A stretch of DNA of 64,000 nt from NCBI GenBank assembly GCA_905182995.1, contig CAJJDP010000057.1, forward strand, positions 6,676-70,675. Direction: 5' to 3'. The notes below the pieces were generated by a model that was not told where the DNA came from, searched no databases, and worked only from the letters and a program-made list of their open reading frames with translations. Origin of the DNA: Paramecium octaurelia (taxonomy: Eukaryota; Ciliophora; Oligohymenophorea; Peniculida; Parameciidae). Below are positions 37,359-50,306 of the stretch, piece by piece; positions within the stretch are counted from its first letter, which is position 1, and the number at the start of each line of letters is the position of its first letter. A program made the position numbers and the translations under genes.

Positions 37359-38944
37359 TCAATATAATGATTAATTATTTTGTTGATATTCATATTTATT
37401 ATATTGTTGCTGCACTTTTCCATTCTTGTTATTGTTTGAATTATTATTTTTTTTTCTATTTACATTGTTTTGTTAATTGTTCATTTATTAATTTTGATAC
37501 TTTTAATATTAATTATTGTTGATCTATTAATATTGATAAGTATTCATTTATTAATTTTGAAAACTATTCACATTAAATGCATTCATTTATTACAATTACT
37601 AGAGATTATTTAATTACACATTATTAATATTAGTTTTGAGGGTTAACGGATCCATAGCACATTTTGGATCCAATAGTTTTTTTTCAATTTGATCTAAATT
37701 AATCAAATATTATTCTAATGTAACCCATTTTCCAGGTCCTTCCCAAGAGATATTTAACTTTGCTTTTAAATATTAATGCTCAAACCATTGATCCATATTT
37801 TCTGTTGTAAATCCTCCTTAAATCTAAAATATGACATTACAAATATTTTACCTTTCCAGAATTATCAATATAGTACCACAGAGATTCTTTTGGGGATCGT
37901 GAATGCAGTTAGGCTTAAAGCGAAAATGGAGCGGTTTTAATTTTTTCCCTTGAAATTTTAATTGTAGGTTATGAAGGTACTTGTGATTTCCGTTGAATAT
38001 GAATTCCCATCTCTTCTAATTACTCTAAGAAATCATCAGTTTAATTGTTATTGAAATTACTAAAATAATCCTCTATTTTTTATTGAGGTTACTCAACCTT
38101 GATGGGATCTTTCTATTTATTATTTGAAGATGCCAATGCTTATTTTTCAACTTCTTCAACTGATAGGATTTTTGTGTTGATTGAATTATTTAACTTTGGC
38201 TATTCTTGTTCTGAAAAACTAAATAATTCCTATAATTTAGCTTTGGTTTCATTGGCAACCTATAATTGCTTTTCTTCTTATTCTCTCAATTATCTATATT
38301 TTTCTTTCGCTTATTAAAGCTCTGATATTTCTTCTTAATTGATTTCATTTTACTTTTTAGATTTTTCTTCTTGTTTTTTTTCAAATGTTCCATGTTATTT
38401 TTAATATTCTATTCTCTTTTTTTCGATTTCATTTTCGATATCAATGATCTGAAAATTCTCATTGGAGTGCATCCACTGTGGGTCATCTTCATCATTATGG
38501 GTGAATTAGGTTGAGGATGAAATTAGAGGTTTTTACGAAATTTTGGTAAAAAGATGAGGTATTTTGTCTATGAATTCTTCTAATTCTTTGGGTGGTTATA
38601 ATAATTCGTGATATGCCGAAATTAATGTTTAAGAATCATAAATTTTATTTTATGGTTGATTAATTTGAGCTCGTGCTGATAAATATTGATTGTACAAATA
38701 CCTAAAACAGGTTAGGATGGCTGATTATGGGAATTCTATTATTTTTCTTAAGAATTATTTCTTCTGTTGTATTTATTTTATTTTTTTTGATTTTAAACAT
38801 TTTTATCATCAAAATTGTTTTGATTGTTATTCATCTATTAATAAGATCATTCATATTTACTCTTCTATAAGATTGTCCTTGGCCTTTTTGGTTTTGTTAG
38901 TCTTTGCATATATATGAGAGTTGTTATTGCTATTATTTTGACAT
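37359..38944 (-). CDS. GYF-domain protein, Gln/Asn-rich
   Basis: 501 aa after three introns (26, 26, 28 nt); whole codons. The C-terminal GYF domain is clear after splicing: WYYIDNSGK, then QGGFTTENMDQWFEHQYL, giving the W.Y.D..G..QG.F....M..W pattern. Before it lie PPKELEEFIDKIPHLF and a charged coiled coil (EIEKKRIEYQKQHG). The tail is almost pure Gln and Asn. Known: GYF domains bind proline-rich peptides and occur in translational repressors such as GIGYF proteins and in splicing factors. The N-terminal and Q/N-rich parts suggest an mRNA-granule protein, but that is inference. Confidence 0.82.
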
Positions 38945-38995
38945 TAGTAAATAATTATAAATTAATATTGTAAAAAGAAGCTTGTTATCAATTAA

Positions 38996-40014
38996 TCATT
39001 TACAATGAAACGGGAATATTTTGGATAGATGCTAACTTGGAATTTGATGCATTCTTATCTGTAGTTTTTTCTTTGGTCTGTATCCTAATTTGTATAGAAC
39101 CTTCATTTTAAAAATCTTCTCATTTTGATTCAACTCTACTATTCGATCCTAAGAACACACCTGCGGTCGTTTAGTTATATTTCTTCCTGATTAAAAGTTA
39201 TTAATAAATGGTTTCAGAGCCCTAATGTGATTGTTGACTGATTAATCGATGTAGGAATCATCCTCTAAGACTTCTGTCTTAATAATCCTCCTTGGATTGT
39301 TTATTATTTATTTTTAGTAATTAATTAGAGCTTGTATCTTCTCACAATATGAAGGATCATAACTTATAGACCGATTTTATTATCTGTAATTATTGATGCC
39401 ATTGTCATTGTGAACATAGGAAAATGATCTAATTCCTTTATGTTCTTAGGATGGACTGTCATTTGAATTTAGTTGACTAATTTGTTACTCTCGATAAATG
39501 TAGAGTTTATTCTTACTTAATTATTATTGGTAATAGAAGAGATTTTCAGCTTAGACCTTTATGCGATGATTCTTTAAAATCTAAGTAATTTAATCCAATT
39601 TTAGAGAATACAAGGATCCCTCATATGAATGACAAACAACAGTGTATTTATAATATCCTTTTGGTTCAACATCCAAATGTTCTATTCCAAAGGTGTCCCC
39701 TTTTTCTAACAAACAAATCTCAAATTACTTCCATTTCTTTAAATAAGAAAAAACAGGATTTTACTGCAGTACTCTTTTACTCATCTCTATGTATTAATTT
39801 ATTTGGTTACTTTAAATTCTCCTGTTTTTACAATATACACACTCCCCATCAACTCATTTTCAATGTAAACTCTCTAATTTTTAATAAATTAAATGACACT
39901 AACAGAATCAATAATAGCTTTGAGAATATCAAAGTGCAATTTGTTAAAGGCAGGATGATTACGAAATTAATTGATTTTATCTTAATACTCTTATTTAAGT
40001 CTATTAAATTGCAT
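38996..40014 (-). CDS. Cyclic-nucleotide-binding-domain protein
   Basis: 330 aa with one 26-nt intron at about 39785-39810 that removes a TGA. The CNBD fold is visible: FDILKAIIDSVSVI, MGSVYIVKTGEFKM, then KGDTFGIEHLDVEP and YTVVCHSYEGSLYSL. The binding-cassette Glu position is Gly-Ile (FGI rather than FGE) and the phosphate-binding Arg is absent, so nucleotide binding is doubtful. The rest is a polar, Asn/Ser-rich tail. No kinase or channel part is attached. Known: free-standing CNBD proteins are frequent in ciliates. Alternative 3' splicing could change the last 40 residues. Confidence 0.7.
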
Positions 40015-40495
40015 TTATTTTATTATGATAATTTATTATGTAATATTTGATGTTTTATATTTCAGGGTGAAATTTAATAAAATTATCACTTTACTAAGTT
40101 TATCTTTGGACAAAAGCCCATAATTCTTCGATCATAAAGAAGAATGGACACTTAGTTTCTGGATAAATAGTAATATCAATACTTTACATTCTGATCTCAT
40201 TCTTAAAAAGTAGTGCAAATCGTTTAAAATTATTGAATTGAATCAAAGAATCCATAATTAATAAATTTTGAATTTCACTTAAAGAAAAAGATAGACTAAA
40301 TAATTTATTTTAATACATATTAGACATAAATAATAAAGTAATCATATTAAAAAAATGTTCATCTATGAATTTTACTCTATTTATCAAGTATAAGATCTTT
40401 GTAATTTTTCATTATTATGAGTACATCTGCTTCTAAGTAAGTATAGGATTCTTTTATTGATAATATCTAATCATTATGAATATTTTGAAGTTTAT
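40015..40495. other. Spacer with one weak open stretch
   Basis: A minus-strand frame starting at 40255 (MDSLIQFNN) stays open for about 110 codons but leads nowhere by splicing that I can see. It could be an upstream exon of the CNBD gene or chance. Confidence 0.35.
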
Positions 40496-41410
40496 TCATT
40501 GCAGCTATTGTTGATTCTAGTTAGATGAAGGGAATTTTCGAATCATCGGACAGTCTATTAATTTCTTATTGATGATTGCTATGATATTTAAGATTTCATA
40601 CTTTATTTGAGCATTTAGTTATTAAAATTTAGTCACAAACTCCTTGTAATATTCACTATAATTATTCAAGCTTTCAGAATATTTATCCATTTGTTTAGTA
40701 TTTTGGATCAATCTTGTTTCTGCTTCTTTTAATGCAACTTAGACTTGTTATTCTAGTTTTTTAAATGAGATTTCTTCTTTCTGGATTAGTTTTTGGAATT
40801 AATCTTGAAATTATGAGAGTTTCTTTTCAAACAAGTTTAATTTGGAGAAAGTAGTTTCTTCAGTTACCTTGTTTTTTCTTTATCTCAAATTCGAAGCATT
40901 ATTATTGGTTGATGATAGTTATTCATCATAATTATTAGTGCAGGTTGATCTTGATCTGCTTGGTTTGTGAAATTTAACTCCCGTATCTCGAACAGATTGA
41001 TCATCTATCATTTCAGAGATTTAACTATCTTGCCGTTTGTATTCATGCAATAAAATTTCATCTTTGAGAAATGGATTGCGATATTATTGATGTTTGAGTT
41101 GATCAATTTGATATGAGAATTTAGTCAGGTTATCTTTATTATCGATTCTGGTTTCAAGTTCAAAGAGTTTATCTTCAATATTTTTAAGAATGGAACGAAA
41201 CAATTGATTGCTAACAAATTATTCATTACCGGTAATATTGGCATCATAATATAAGGAGATCCCCAATTAATTATATTAGGAATGATGGATATCTTCTCTT
41301 TCAAACCTACTGGAATTTGATTATGATTTTCCTCTATAATGATCTTCCTCATTCTTTAAAACTAAGTCTAACAATGTTAATTATTTATTTTAGAATTTGT
41401 GTGTTTACAT
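40496..41410 (-). CDS. Coiled-coil protein, unknown
   Basis: 304 aa, no introns. The N-terminal part is Ser/Asn/Gln-rich with an Arg-Ser patch (HKPSRSRSTC). Long heptad-like helices follow (LFELETRIDNKDN; FEKKLSQFQDQFQKLIQKEE; QQVQVALKEAETRL). No membrane segment or enzyme motif. Its start lies 26 bp from the stop of the WDR90 gene on the same strand, so the two may be co-regulated. A basal-body or cytoskeletal role would fit but is not shown. Confidence 0.7.
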
Positions 41411-41436
41411 GATAAATAAATTAATATTATAACTAT

Positions 41437-44400
41437 TCAGATATATTAATAAAAATTCATGATAGTTTTGTTGGTGATAACAAAATTGGTTTTTCTTTTC
41501 TGACAAATAATATGATCAATTTAACTATTTAATTAACTAATTTGAATCTGATTTTGATTTGAAGCATCGTTAGGTAAAACCACTTCAATGGAACCATCTA
41601 AATAAATCAATTAATTTACTTTGAGTGACTACATAGACTTTTAGATTATTATCCAAAGACAAATAGAGTGGGAAATCATTCAAATTGACAAGCAAGATGA
41701 TTTATTTTTTGTTGTAATTTCTGCCATAAAGATATTGCAAGGTATTGAGCACAGCAAAGTAAACATTATCAAATCCTTGTGCAGGCACAATTGAAGTTTG
41801 AGTGTCAACCGATTAATAGAGAGCCTAGGTATCTTTTTGAGATTATTCATTGTCCAAATTACCATGTGGATTTTCTAAGAAATTAATCTGATCAAAAAGA
41901 GTAAATGCAAATTGATATTATCTGGTTGAATTGTAATCTACCTACAATGTTGAAACCACTCCAGTGTCCTTTTCTATTGCAAAGATTACTCTCTTTTCAC
42001 ACTGCTCTACCAATTAACAAACATTTGGTAATTCTAATGCCTTGATATATCTGATGATATATTCTTGATTCTTATAGAGATGTTCTAAAAAGAAGAGTTA
42101 TCCACTCTCATCCAAAACGAATTTACCTGGAATTGAGTCAAAGATCCCAAAAACACAGGAAATTATTTTATCAGGTCCTCCCTTTCCAATATGATAGTAC
42201 TAATCATAAATATCCAATCTATCAATGTGAATAGTCTTGATTTAACCGAACTCCTATATAAATACTATCTATTTGATTTGAGCATCATAAAAAAACTATA
42301 CAATTTCCTTATCCCATTGATATTCAACAAGTAATTCAGCTGTATCCATTCTCCACAACTTAACAATTCCTTAATTGAAGGTGGTGACTAAAATATTGTC
42401 TTCCACTAATTTGCATAACTGAATTTCAATCTCACTTTGATCACAATTTGAAGCATTCAAAAGAAAATATTGTTTTGTTGCAAAGGATATCAAATAAATA
42501 TTGCCATTGCCTAATCCGAAGATTCCTTGGGTGTAAAATGGATCCAACACATATGATGTAACCATTGCAGGTAATTGGATTCTCTAAAAAGCGAATCCAG
42601 AATCTAAGAAAGATTATAAAGTCAAAACTGCCTTGATATCCATAATGAAAAAGGAATGTTCAATACTTCCTAAAATTATCTTGCCTGCTGCTTACCTCAC
42701 TTTAAGATAAGTGATTTCAGCATTAGTAATCTATTTTCTATATATTGATTTAAATTCTCCATATTTCATTATCACTATTTCCCCTGATTTTAATCCCAAT
42801 ATCAGTAATTATGTAATTTGATTTTTATTTTATTATTATTATTACTACTATTATTATTGTTTCATCGATTCTTAAGTTGGTTCTTGTTGTAATTAAGGAA
42901 ATGACATTTAATTCTTAGAACCTTCTTCCAACAGTATTTCTTCAGTTTTTACAGTTTAGGATTATTAACTATTATCAAATGAGGCTCTTTCTGATAGATT
43001 TAGTGATTGTGATGTTTATTTGTTTTTACTACCCTCATACACTACATAATCAAATGTAGTGATTTCTTCAAGTTCATTTGTATTAACATTCTTAGGTAGA
43101 AATACATCAAAATATTCTAACTTATGATCTTTGGTAAAAGCCCACAAATATATTTAATCTCTACCGACTGTTGCGAATTCTAAGATACGTTCTTTAGAGA
43201 ATGAATATTTTGATATTTTAATATCATTAATTCTGTCTAAGGTATATGATGAGGTTATCAACTTTTTAGTGGAGAAATCCCAAATTACAACTGTGCACTC
43301 CTTTCCATTTCCTACTGATATTAGGTACTTTTCATCTTCTGTAAGCAAAATTTAATGAACTCCTTAAGTGTGAAAGTTCATCTGAGCCACTTATTTGAAT
43401 CCCAATTGACTAGCATTATTTTAGATTTCATAAACATATATAGGAGCAGCATCCTGTACCTTCTGTGCAAGACCAACAATCAGATGCTTCTCAGTTTTAT
43501 CAAGGTAGATGACACTCACAGTGGCATTAAAACTCAAAATTTATTATTCTCTATCCTACTATAACTTTTCAAAAATAACGTAATTTTGAGATGTATATGC
43601 ATACCAACCATAAGATTAGCACCATATGATATTATCATGTGTTTTTGTATTATAGCCAACCATATACTTACAAGATAGAGTAGGTAGTTATTATTAACCT
43701 TTTTATTGTGGCAAAATGTATTATCTGAAAGGTAATTAGGTAGATTAATGTTATCTATTTTATTACTTCTTAATTTGACTTCTTGATCTTCTCTTATTTA
43801 ATATTTATCTTTCAAATTCAAAAGCGATAGGCTTAAATTCTTACTACAATCTTGATGGTTTGAAGTGATCAGGCTTAAATGGTGTGTTGACATTTTTGTT
43901 TGCCAACCCTTATTCTTCCTCTTATTCCTCCTTCTAAGGTATTTGTCTAACCAAACTAAACATTTCCACTAATTAGCTTTATTAAAATGTATGCAAATGA
44001 GCATCCTTATTCGGTTAAACATTCTCATTGTTTTCTTAGAGATCATAGTAATCATCCAACTTTTCATTTTATTCATCTTACTGTTGCTCTTATTATTCAA
44101 ATTAATCTGGTTGCATATCAATTTTAGTACATTATTGTACTAATTACTCTTATTCCATTCTAATCAACCTTTCATTTTTACCTGTATATCCAAGGAACTT
44201 CCAAATAAATATTCCTTCCTCTCCACCTGCTGTTATGATAGTACTACCATTATCAGCACAATCAATAGAATTTATTTATGAGGAATGACCAATGAAGACC
44301 TAACAAGATCCTGGTCCCTTAACCTAAAATTCATAGTCCCAAACCTTCAAATACTATTCAGCACCTACAGAGAACAGATATTTCATATTTGGTGAGACAA

Positions 44401-46985
44401 CAAAATCATTTAATGATTACTTATGCATAAATGTCTATTCTCTCAAATAGTATGCTGTGATAGTGTCATTAACTCTTTCAATTCCATAAATAATAATTCT
44501 ACCATCTGTGGTTCCACACAATAATTCTACATTATTCTCTGCCCATTACAATATTTTCAAATTGAATCTTGTCTAAATCTTCAAAATTTGTTATAATGAT
44601 GAAGTATCCCACAATTCAATATTTGTAGAATTCTCAATGATTGATAAAATAGCAGAATCCTTTGAAAACTGTCCACAAACATTTTGAGACTATATTGAAT
44701 GTTGGATGGTTTTGATAGGTTGATAATCTCTACTGACATCATAAATTTTATAGATTGATTTGGCATCTCCAATAACTAATTACTATCCATTAGGACTATA
44801 TTGAATGCTTTTGATCTCTAAATCATGATACTTTCCTTCAACTAGAATTGATGTCTGCTCAATATCAAATATTCTATGTGTTCCAGACTTGAATCCAGCT
44901 GCAAAATACATTCCAATTGGAGATGATGATAAACAAACACATTTATCATCTTATGGGAATGTGAATTCATAAACCTAGTCAGATTTCTCAATGTCCCACA
45001 ACCTAATTGTGCAGTCCTCTGATAATGTGATTAATAACTTTGAATACGGATGCACCTAAATCTAATTGATCACATTTGTGTGTGATCTTATAACAGTCTT
45101 GTAATGATGACTACTGATATCTAAGATGCCTAATCCTCCTGTTGAAGTTCCACATGCCACTTGTAGACCATCAATTGATATGTCCAATGAAGTAATTATG
45201 CCTTCATGTTTAGCTTCAATGTAAAACTCATTGAAATCTAAGGGCCAAACTCTAAGGTATTAATCTAAACTACCAGTAATACAGAATCCAGCAGATAAGC
45301 ATACTGCTGTGACTGCATCATTATGTACTTTATACACTTGCATTAATTTCTGAGATTGATAAGCAACTTAAAATAGATACCCATTCTTAGATCCAAAATA
45401 AATGTTACTAACATTTTGATCTTCGTAATTGAATTCGAAATCAAAGTTAGTAAATGTAGTATTTCTGGCATGATGATTTAACACAACACTAGCTCCAGGA
45501 AGATGTTCTTCTTTGATTCTCCAAAATCTGATATTTTCATGTCCACAAGACAGTATTTTATTATTATCAACAGGTGAAAATTTGATTGCCAATATATTAC
45601 ATGAACTTGTTTATTTAGCGAATAGAATGGGTTTTCTATTGGTTTCTATTTTCTCTAAACCCCAAACAATTATAATTTCTCTATTATGCTCATCTTACCC
45701 TACAGTTACTAACATTTTTCGATCTTAACTAAATGATATGTAATTCAAATGTTAATATGGAGTGGCAAATGCACTTAAGCAATCACAATTATTCTTCCAG
45801 ATTCTTATGATAGCATTCTTTTCACTCTATCCACTCACTAACCATTCGCCATCCTTACTTACATCCAAACATGAAATAGCCTTAGAATGCCCCATAAAAA
45901 ACTTCTATTTTCCATCTTAAATATTGCTTTAAACCAATAATGACCCTGCTGCATATGTTATCTGCTTCTGAGTTTCTGTTTGTCTACCCCATTTAATATC
46001 AGGACAAGAATTGACTGTGAATCCAATAATTTTATCTAATTGTTGGATTGGATAAGGTTAAAGGGGATGATCTTGTGCATCTACTGACTTGCTCTGGGCT
46101 ACATTATAATCACCAGGTCTCTTTTTCACTAATTCCTCAATTTATTAAGTATTATGTTAGATTGAATTTTATTTAAAGGACTTTTGCGTTTCTTATTTGT
46201 ACTTCTCTTTATTATCTTAGATTTTCTATAAGTTTTCCAGAATGTCAGTGGTCACTTCTACCAAAGGTTGTTTGAAGACATGAGGGGAGACATCCAAAGT
46301 AGGCCAATATGCAATCTAATATTCTTCTGTCCATTTTTATCCTTTGGCTAATTTAAAGAGCATTTATTTTGGGAGAGTTTCCCAATCATAGAGATTGTCA
46401 CTTGTGTAGATACCTCTAATGTTCATGGAGCTGCAAATTTGAAATGACTTTAATGAATGAATTCCCTTGAATTACTTATACAAACTGCTTGGTAACAATC
46501 CAAAATTACCCAAAAAGTATTCAACATCTAAAATCAAGATAGTCCATTTGTTGGGAGCATTCTTTGGGTATGGAATCAAGAGTTGTGATTGCTGAACCTA
46601 TTGATTGAATTATTTGGAATGAATACTTTGTGGACATCATACATGTTGGAGACTGTTAACTTGATCAAGGGATCTCTGTCTTTAATTTGCAAGTCAAAGT
46701 GGATTGTGAAATATCTGCCTTTGATTGGAATGAATTCAATATAAATATATCGGCCAGTCAGTCCTAGTTGTTTGATTCCTTAACAAGGATCTGGAATCTA
46801 TACCATATTATTTGCAGATATTGCTCCTAATAGTCTTATTATCTTTCTTCCGATTTGATTATCCTAATGATCGCATCACATATTTTTACTTGGACAACTG
46901 AAACCTAACCTTTGGATTGCGTATGCGCTATCTCGAATACACCAAACTACTTGAAAACATCAACGAAGGGGTGTTACCAATTCAT
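41437..46985 (-). CDS. WDR90/POC16-like centriole protein: DUF667 plus WD40 repeats
   Basis: About 1,800 aa. The N-terminus WQHPFVDVFKQFGV and, after a 26-nt intron, IIRLLGAISANN..QLGLTGRYIYIEF match the DUF667/CFAP20-like domain that opens WDR90 (POC16). Many WD40 blades follow; the block NIRFWRIKEEHLPGASVV with HHARNTTFTNFDFEF is characteristic of WDR90. A 22-nt intron lies near the 3' end. Not all blades and introns were placed. Known: WDR90 localises to the centriole inner scaffold and keeps microtubule triplets cohesive; POC16 is the Chlamydomonas counterpart. In Paramecium it would act at basal bodies. Size agrees with human WDR90 (about 1,750 aa). Confidence 0.88.
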
Positions 46986-47159
46986 TTATTCAAATTCAAA
47001 TATTATTTATTTATTAATTTTAAGTTATATCCGTTCGTCTGTATAAATATTTATTATACATCTGCGATTATCAAATTATCAATTTAATATTTGTAACATC
47101 ATCCAAATAAATCATTACTAAATTCAAAGACATTCCACACATTTTTACTTTTTTTTTCA

Positions 47160-48559
47160 ATGGACAAACCCACAATCGAACAACTTTTCAAAATCGTATT
47201 TGACATCAACAAAGATCAAAATCTAATTTTCTGCCATGCCTGTCAAATTAGATTCCCCATCGTGGAACCAGAAGAAGCAACCCTCTACATCCACCATTTC
47301 TCCAAAGAACATGTGTATAATCTAACAACCATCGCTACTAAAGATATAGTCAAGACTAATGAATCTACAAAAAAAGATAATCGAGTGCTATAAGTGATAC
47401 CCCTCTTCGATTTGGAAAAGGCACTCCACATCCAAGAACAAAAACCCAAAAACGGTAATCTGTTTATTCTAACCCCTTTTAAGTGCTTCATCAGTATCTC
47501 AAAGAGTGCATTACCAAATTACCAAGCATCTACGAACAACTAGAACTAAATAACTTGGAAGCTCACATGAGCACTCTGAGGAGATTTTATCTGCACCTCC
47601 TTAACCACAACACATCAATATTGACTCCAGAGCTGTGCTTCTCCTTTGTTGATATCTATAAAACTGAAAAGGATTTTCAATTGATTAGGAAATTTGTCAA
47701 AGCATTCAATTTTCCCTTGACTCCTGATTAAATGCTAATTCTAAATCCCCACAAATAGACCTATCCAAATTTGTCCCAAGATTTGTAAGTAGAGTTTTAT
47801 CAAATCTTCATTAACGACCTCATTGATTTGGGATTATGCAAAGAGTCCTTGGTCTATCATCTTGCCAAAATTGGAACACCAATTAGTAAGATCATTGATT
47901 TGAAACTCTATGAAATTAAGAATAAAATTAATGAACTCATTAGCCGAGGCATTAATGAAGATCAAAACATCTTCTTTCTAAACATCATTGAAAAACTGGA
48001 ACGCTATGAAAATCTTAATAATCACTCCTACGTTTTTACTAAGTGGAATACAGAATGCCAAATGAGAAAATGCGTCAGACAGATCAGAAATAAGCTTAGA
48101 TATCAAACAACTGACGAGAGATATAAGGTGTTCTTAGCCACGGCTTCACTCTAGTAGATACAGAATTGGCAGAAGATTCAGACTCAAAATGAGAAGAATA
48201 ACACAACTGATATGATATCTATATTAGAAACAATCAATGAAAATAAAAATTAGTCTAGAAAAAGTAAGAAATTATTTATCCAATCATATATTTTACCTAA
48301 TAAAAGTCAACCCAATTTGGACTAATTTGAAAGAAAAGGATAGGAAGAAACTGAAAATAATGAAATCGATATCAGTATAAATGATTCTAAGTCAGAATGT
48401 GATTTAGAGAGAGGGTTATTTGTTAAATACAGCAATTAAATGGCAGATCAAAATTCAACTAAATAGAATCAGAATGATACAAACAATTCATTGTCTTGTA
48501 TAGAAATATTTGATAATTATAAGTGGAAAGCTTCACTTAAAAAGTCATCTAAAAGATGA
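47160..48559 (+). CDS. Unknown protein with N-terminal C2H2-like finger
   Basis: 456 aa with one 29-nt intron (starting near 47455). Residues 25-55 read FCHACQIRFP then HHFSKEHVYNL, a C-x2-C..H..H arrangement like a U1/matrin-type zinc finger. The centre is an all-helical region (TLRRFYLHLLNH, FVDIYKTEKDFQLIRKFVKA, DLKLYEIKNKINELI). The tail is charged and Asn-rich. It uses more C in third positions than its neighbours. No family recognised; the RNA-type finger hints at RNA or ribosome-related binding, but this is weak. Confidence 0.62.
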
Positions 48560-48764
48560 AATTATAATTAATATCTATATTACAATCCCATTATTATATT
48601 ATTATCTCTCATATTGTATTTTACGTTTAGGATGAGTAGCTAGTGAATTAAACAAAAACCTCTCTTTAATTATTAATCGTTCTAGATTGAGAATGTTTAA
48701 ATATTTTGCGATTCAAATCGAATGTGAAATAATATGGAAAATTTTATTAATAAAAAATATTATA

Positions 48765-49120
48765 ATGAATCATCTGGGTGTTGGATAGTAATAAAAAAAG
48801 ACTGTTATTTGCAATAACACTGAAGTTTAGTTGGCGATACCTTAACAGCCACAGAATATTTAATTTACCAGACAACCTCACGTTGTTTATTGTGCTAATT
48901 GTAACAATCAAATTTAAACTCATGTTTAATTGAAGATTGGCAAGGGTCAATTGATGATGGCCTTGATAATGTTGCCCAAGCTGCTATGGTAATAATGATG
49001 ATCCTTTAGGTTATTAGTGCTTGTGTGATCCCCCTATTGATGGATGATTGCAGAGATGCAGTTCATTTATGTCCTGTTTGCTAGGCCGAAGTAGGAAGAA
49101 AGAATTTCATCTTTGAATGA
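48765..49120 (+). CDS. LITAF-domain protein
   Basis: 108 aa with one 29-nt intron. After a polar N-terminus the LITAF domain reads VYCANCNNQIQTHV, then the hydrophobic membrane-dipping segment MMALIMLPKLLCACVIPLLMDD, then DAVHLCPVCQAEVGR. Both CXXC knuckles and the HxCPxC pair are present. The intron falls inside the hydrophobic segment and the alternative acceptor would introduce a TGA, so the splice choice is well supported. Known: LITAF proteins bind zinc, insert monotopically into endosome or lysosome membranes and act in sorting. Confidence 0.88.
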
Positions 49121-49639
49121 TTTATGCAATAATGAAAATCAACTTAATATATAATTAAATTATTTTATCAAAAACTACGACATGATAGGGAATCTTATGA
49201 GTTAGGAAAGCTTTCCAAATCAAATATTATAATAATAAATTTAATTATAGAATGTCTATAGGAGTTTTGATGGAGCAGATTCAAGAATTAGAGTATTATT
49301 TATATATATATATATAGATGGATCATATTTTAAAAGTTCAATCCTAGTTTATCAAATGCTTAAATAATCTTATACGCCATTAAAATAATAAGAAAAAATA
49401 GAATATATTAGTGTTGCCTTACTAGGGGACTCATTTATATGTATAATAGATATTAAAATTTATTCAGGTTCACTTTAAAGATGAAATAAATCTTAAAAAA
49501 GCAAAAGTGTTTGAATCCACTGATAGTACTTTTGGGCAGTTTTCTTTCTTAAAACCTCAGATGCCATTTATTCCTTGTAATACAATATTTATATTTAGTT
49601 TCGCCTTACTAAACTATAGCTCCTCATTATTCATAAGAA
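49121..49639. other. Intergenic stretch with a TA-dinucleotide tract
   Basis: Contains about nine TA units near 49299-49316. A frame open over about 49470-49800 overlaps the next gene in the wrong phase and is treated as chance. Nothing else seen. Confidence 0.45.
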
Positions 49640-50266
49640 ATGGCATTTTAGAGAATGAATCCTATAATGCAGAGTCAGGACAGGTTTATAGCTTAGCCCA
49701 AATAAACCAACCAACAAACTAATCATTTCAAAGTGAAAGACAAATTTATCGTATTTTCGGGAAAACCAGAAGAATCACAATCAATTCATTCGGATGAATA
49801 AGATGAAGATGAAAAGCAATCGGATCATTCATTTTCAATCAAAAAAAAGAAGAAAATCAGTAAAGTGAATGATACTAAAAATATTACCAAAAATTTTTCG
49901 AAGGCCATTATCAGTTACATCACTCAAAATAAAGATATCGGGTTGAAACTATTAGACCCAAGGGAATTTGAAGACTTTTTATAAATATTGAAGGAGAAAA
50001 AAAACAAGATGACAAATATCTAATAATTAAGAGAACTGTGGGTTGATTGTGAGGATGATAAATTAAAATAATTTAATAAGACTTTTAGAATTTTCAGGTA
50101 AAACAATAACATTTAACTTAATAGTTAATACTTCCTAAGGTAGCAATCAGTGGCATACATCTATAATTCTCGAATCATGAATACAGGTTGGCACTTAAAA
50201 TATAGATATAATTTGCTTCGAGCACTACGAGAACCCCAAAACTTCAAATACATTAAGGATATTTGA
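49640..50266 (+). CDS. Unknown basic protein
   Basis: 199 aa with one 27-nt intron. The N-terminal half is Gln/Asp/Ser-rich with an acidic run and KKKKK. The second half is helical (SKAIISYITQNKDIG, EFEDFLQILKEKK) and ends NSRIMNTGWHLKYRYN then LLRALREPQNFKYIKDI. No domain recognised. The intron and whole-codon length support a real gene. Confidence 0.6.
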
Positions 50267-50306
50267 TATATATTAAATATATATATAGATATATATTTCA
50301 TACATA

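Noticed and set aside
39781..39783. In-frame TGA in the CNBD gene, first read as a pseudogene
   Set aside because: A 26-nt GT..AG intron removes it and restores the KGDTFG segment; exon length is then a whole number of codons.
42825..42860. ATT/ACT triplet run as a microsatellite
   Set aside because: It lies in the WDR90 coding frame as a Gln/Asn linker, so it is not an independent repeat feature.
49507..49722. Plus-strand ORF overlapping the start of an unknown gene
   Set aside because: Wrong phase; the other frame continues through a Lys-rich block and an intron to a clean stop.
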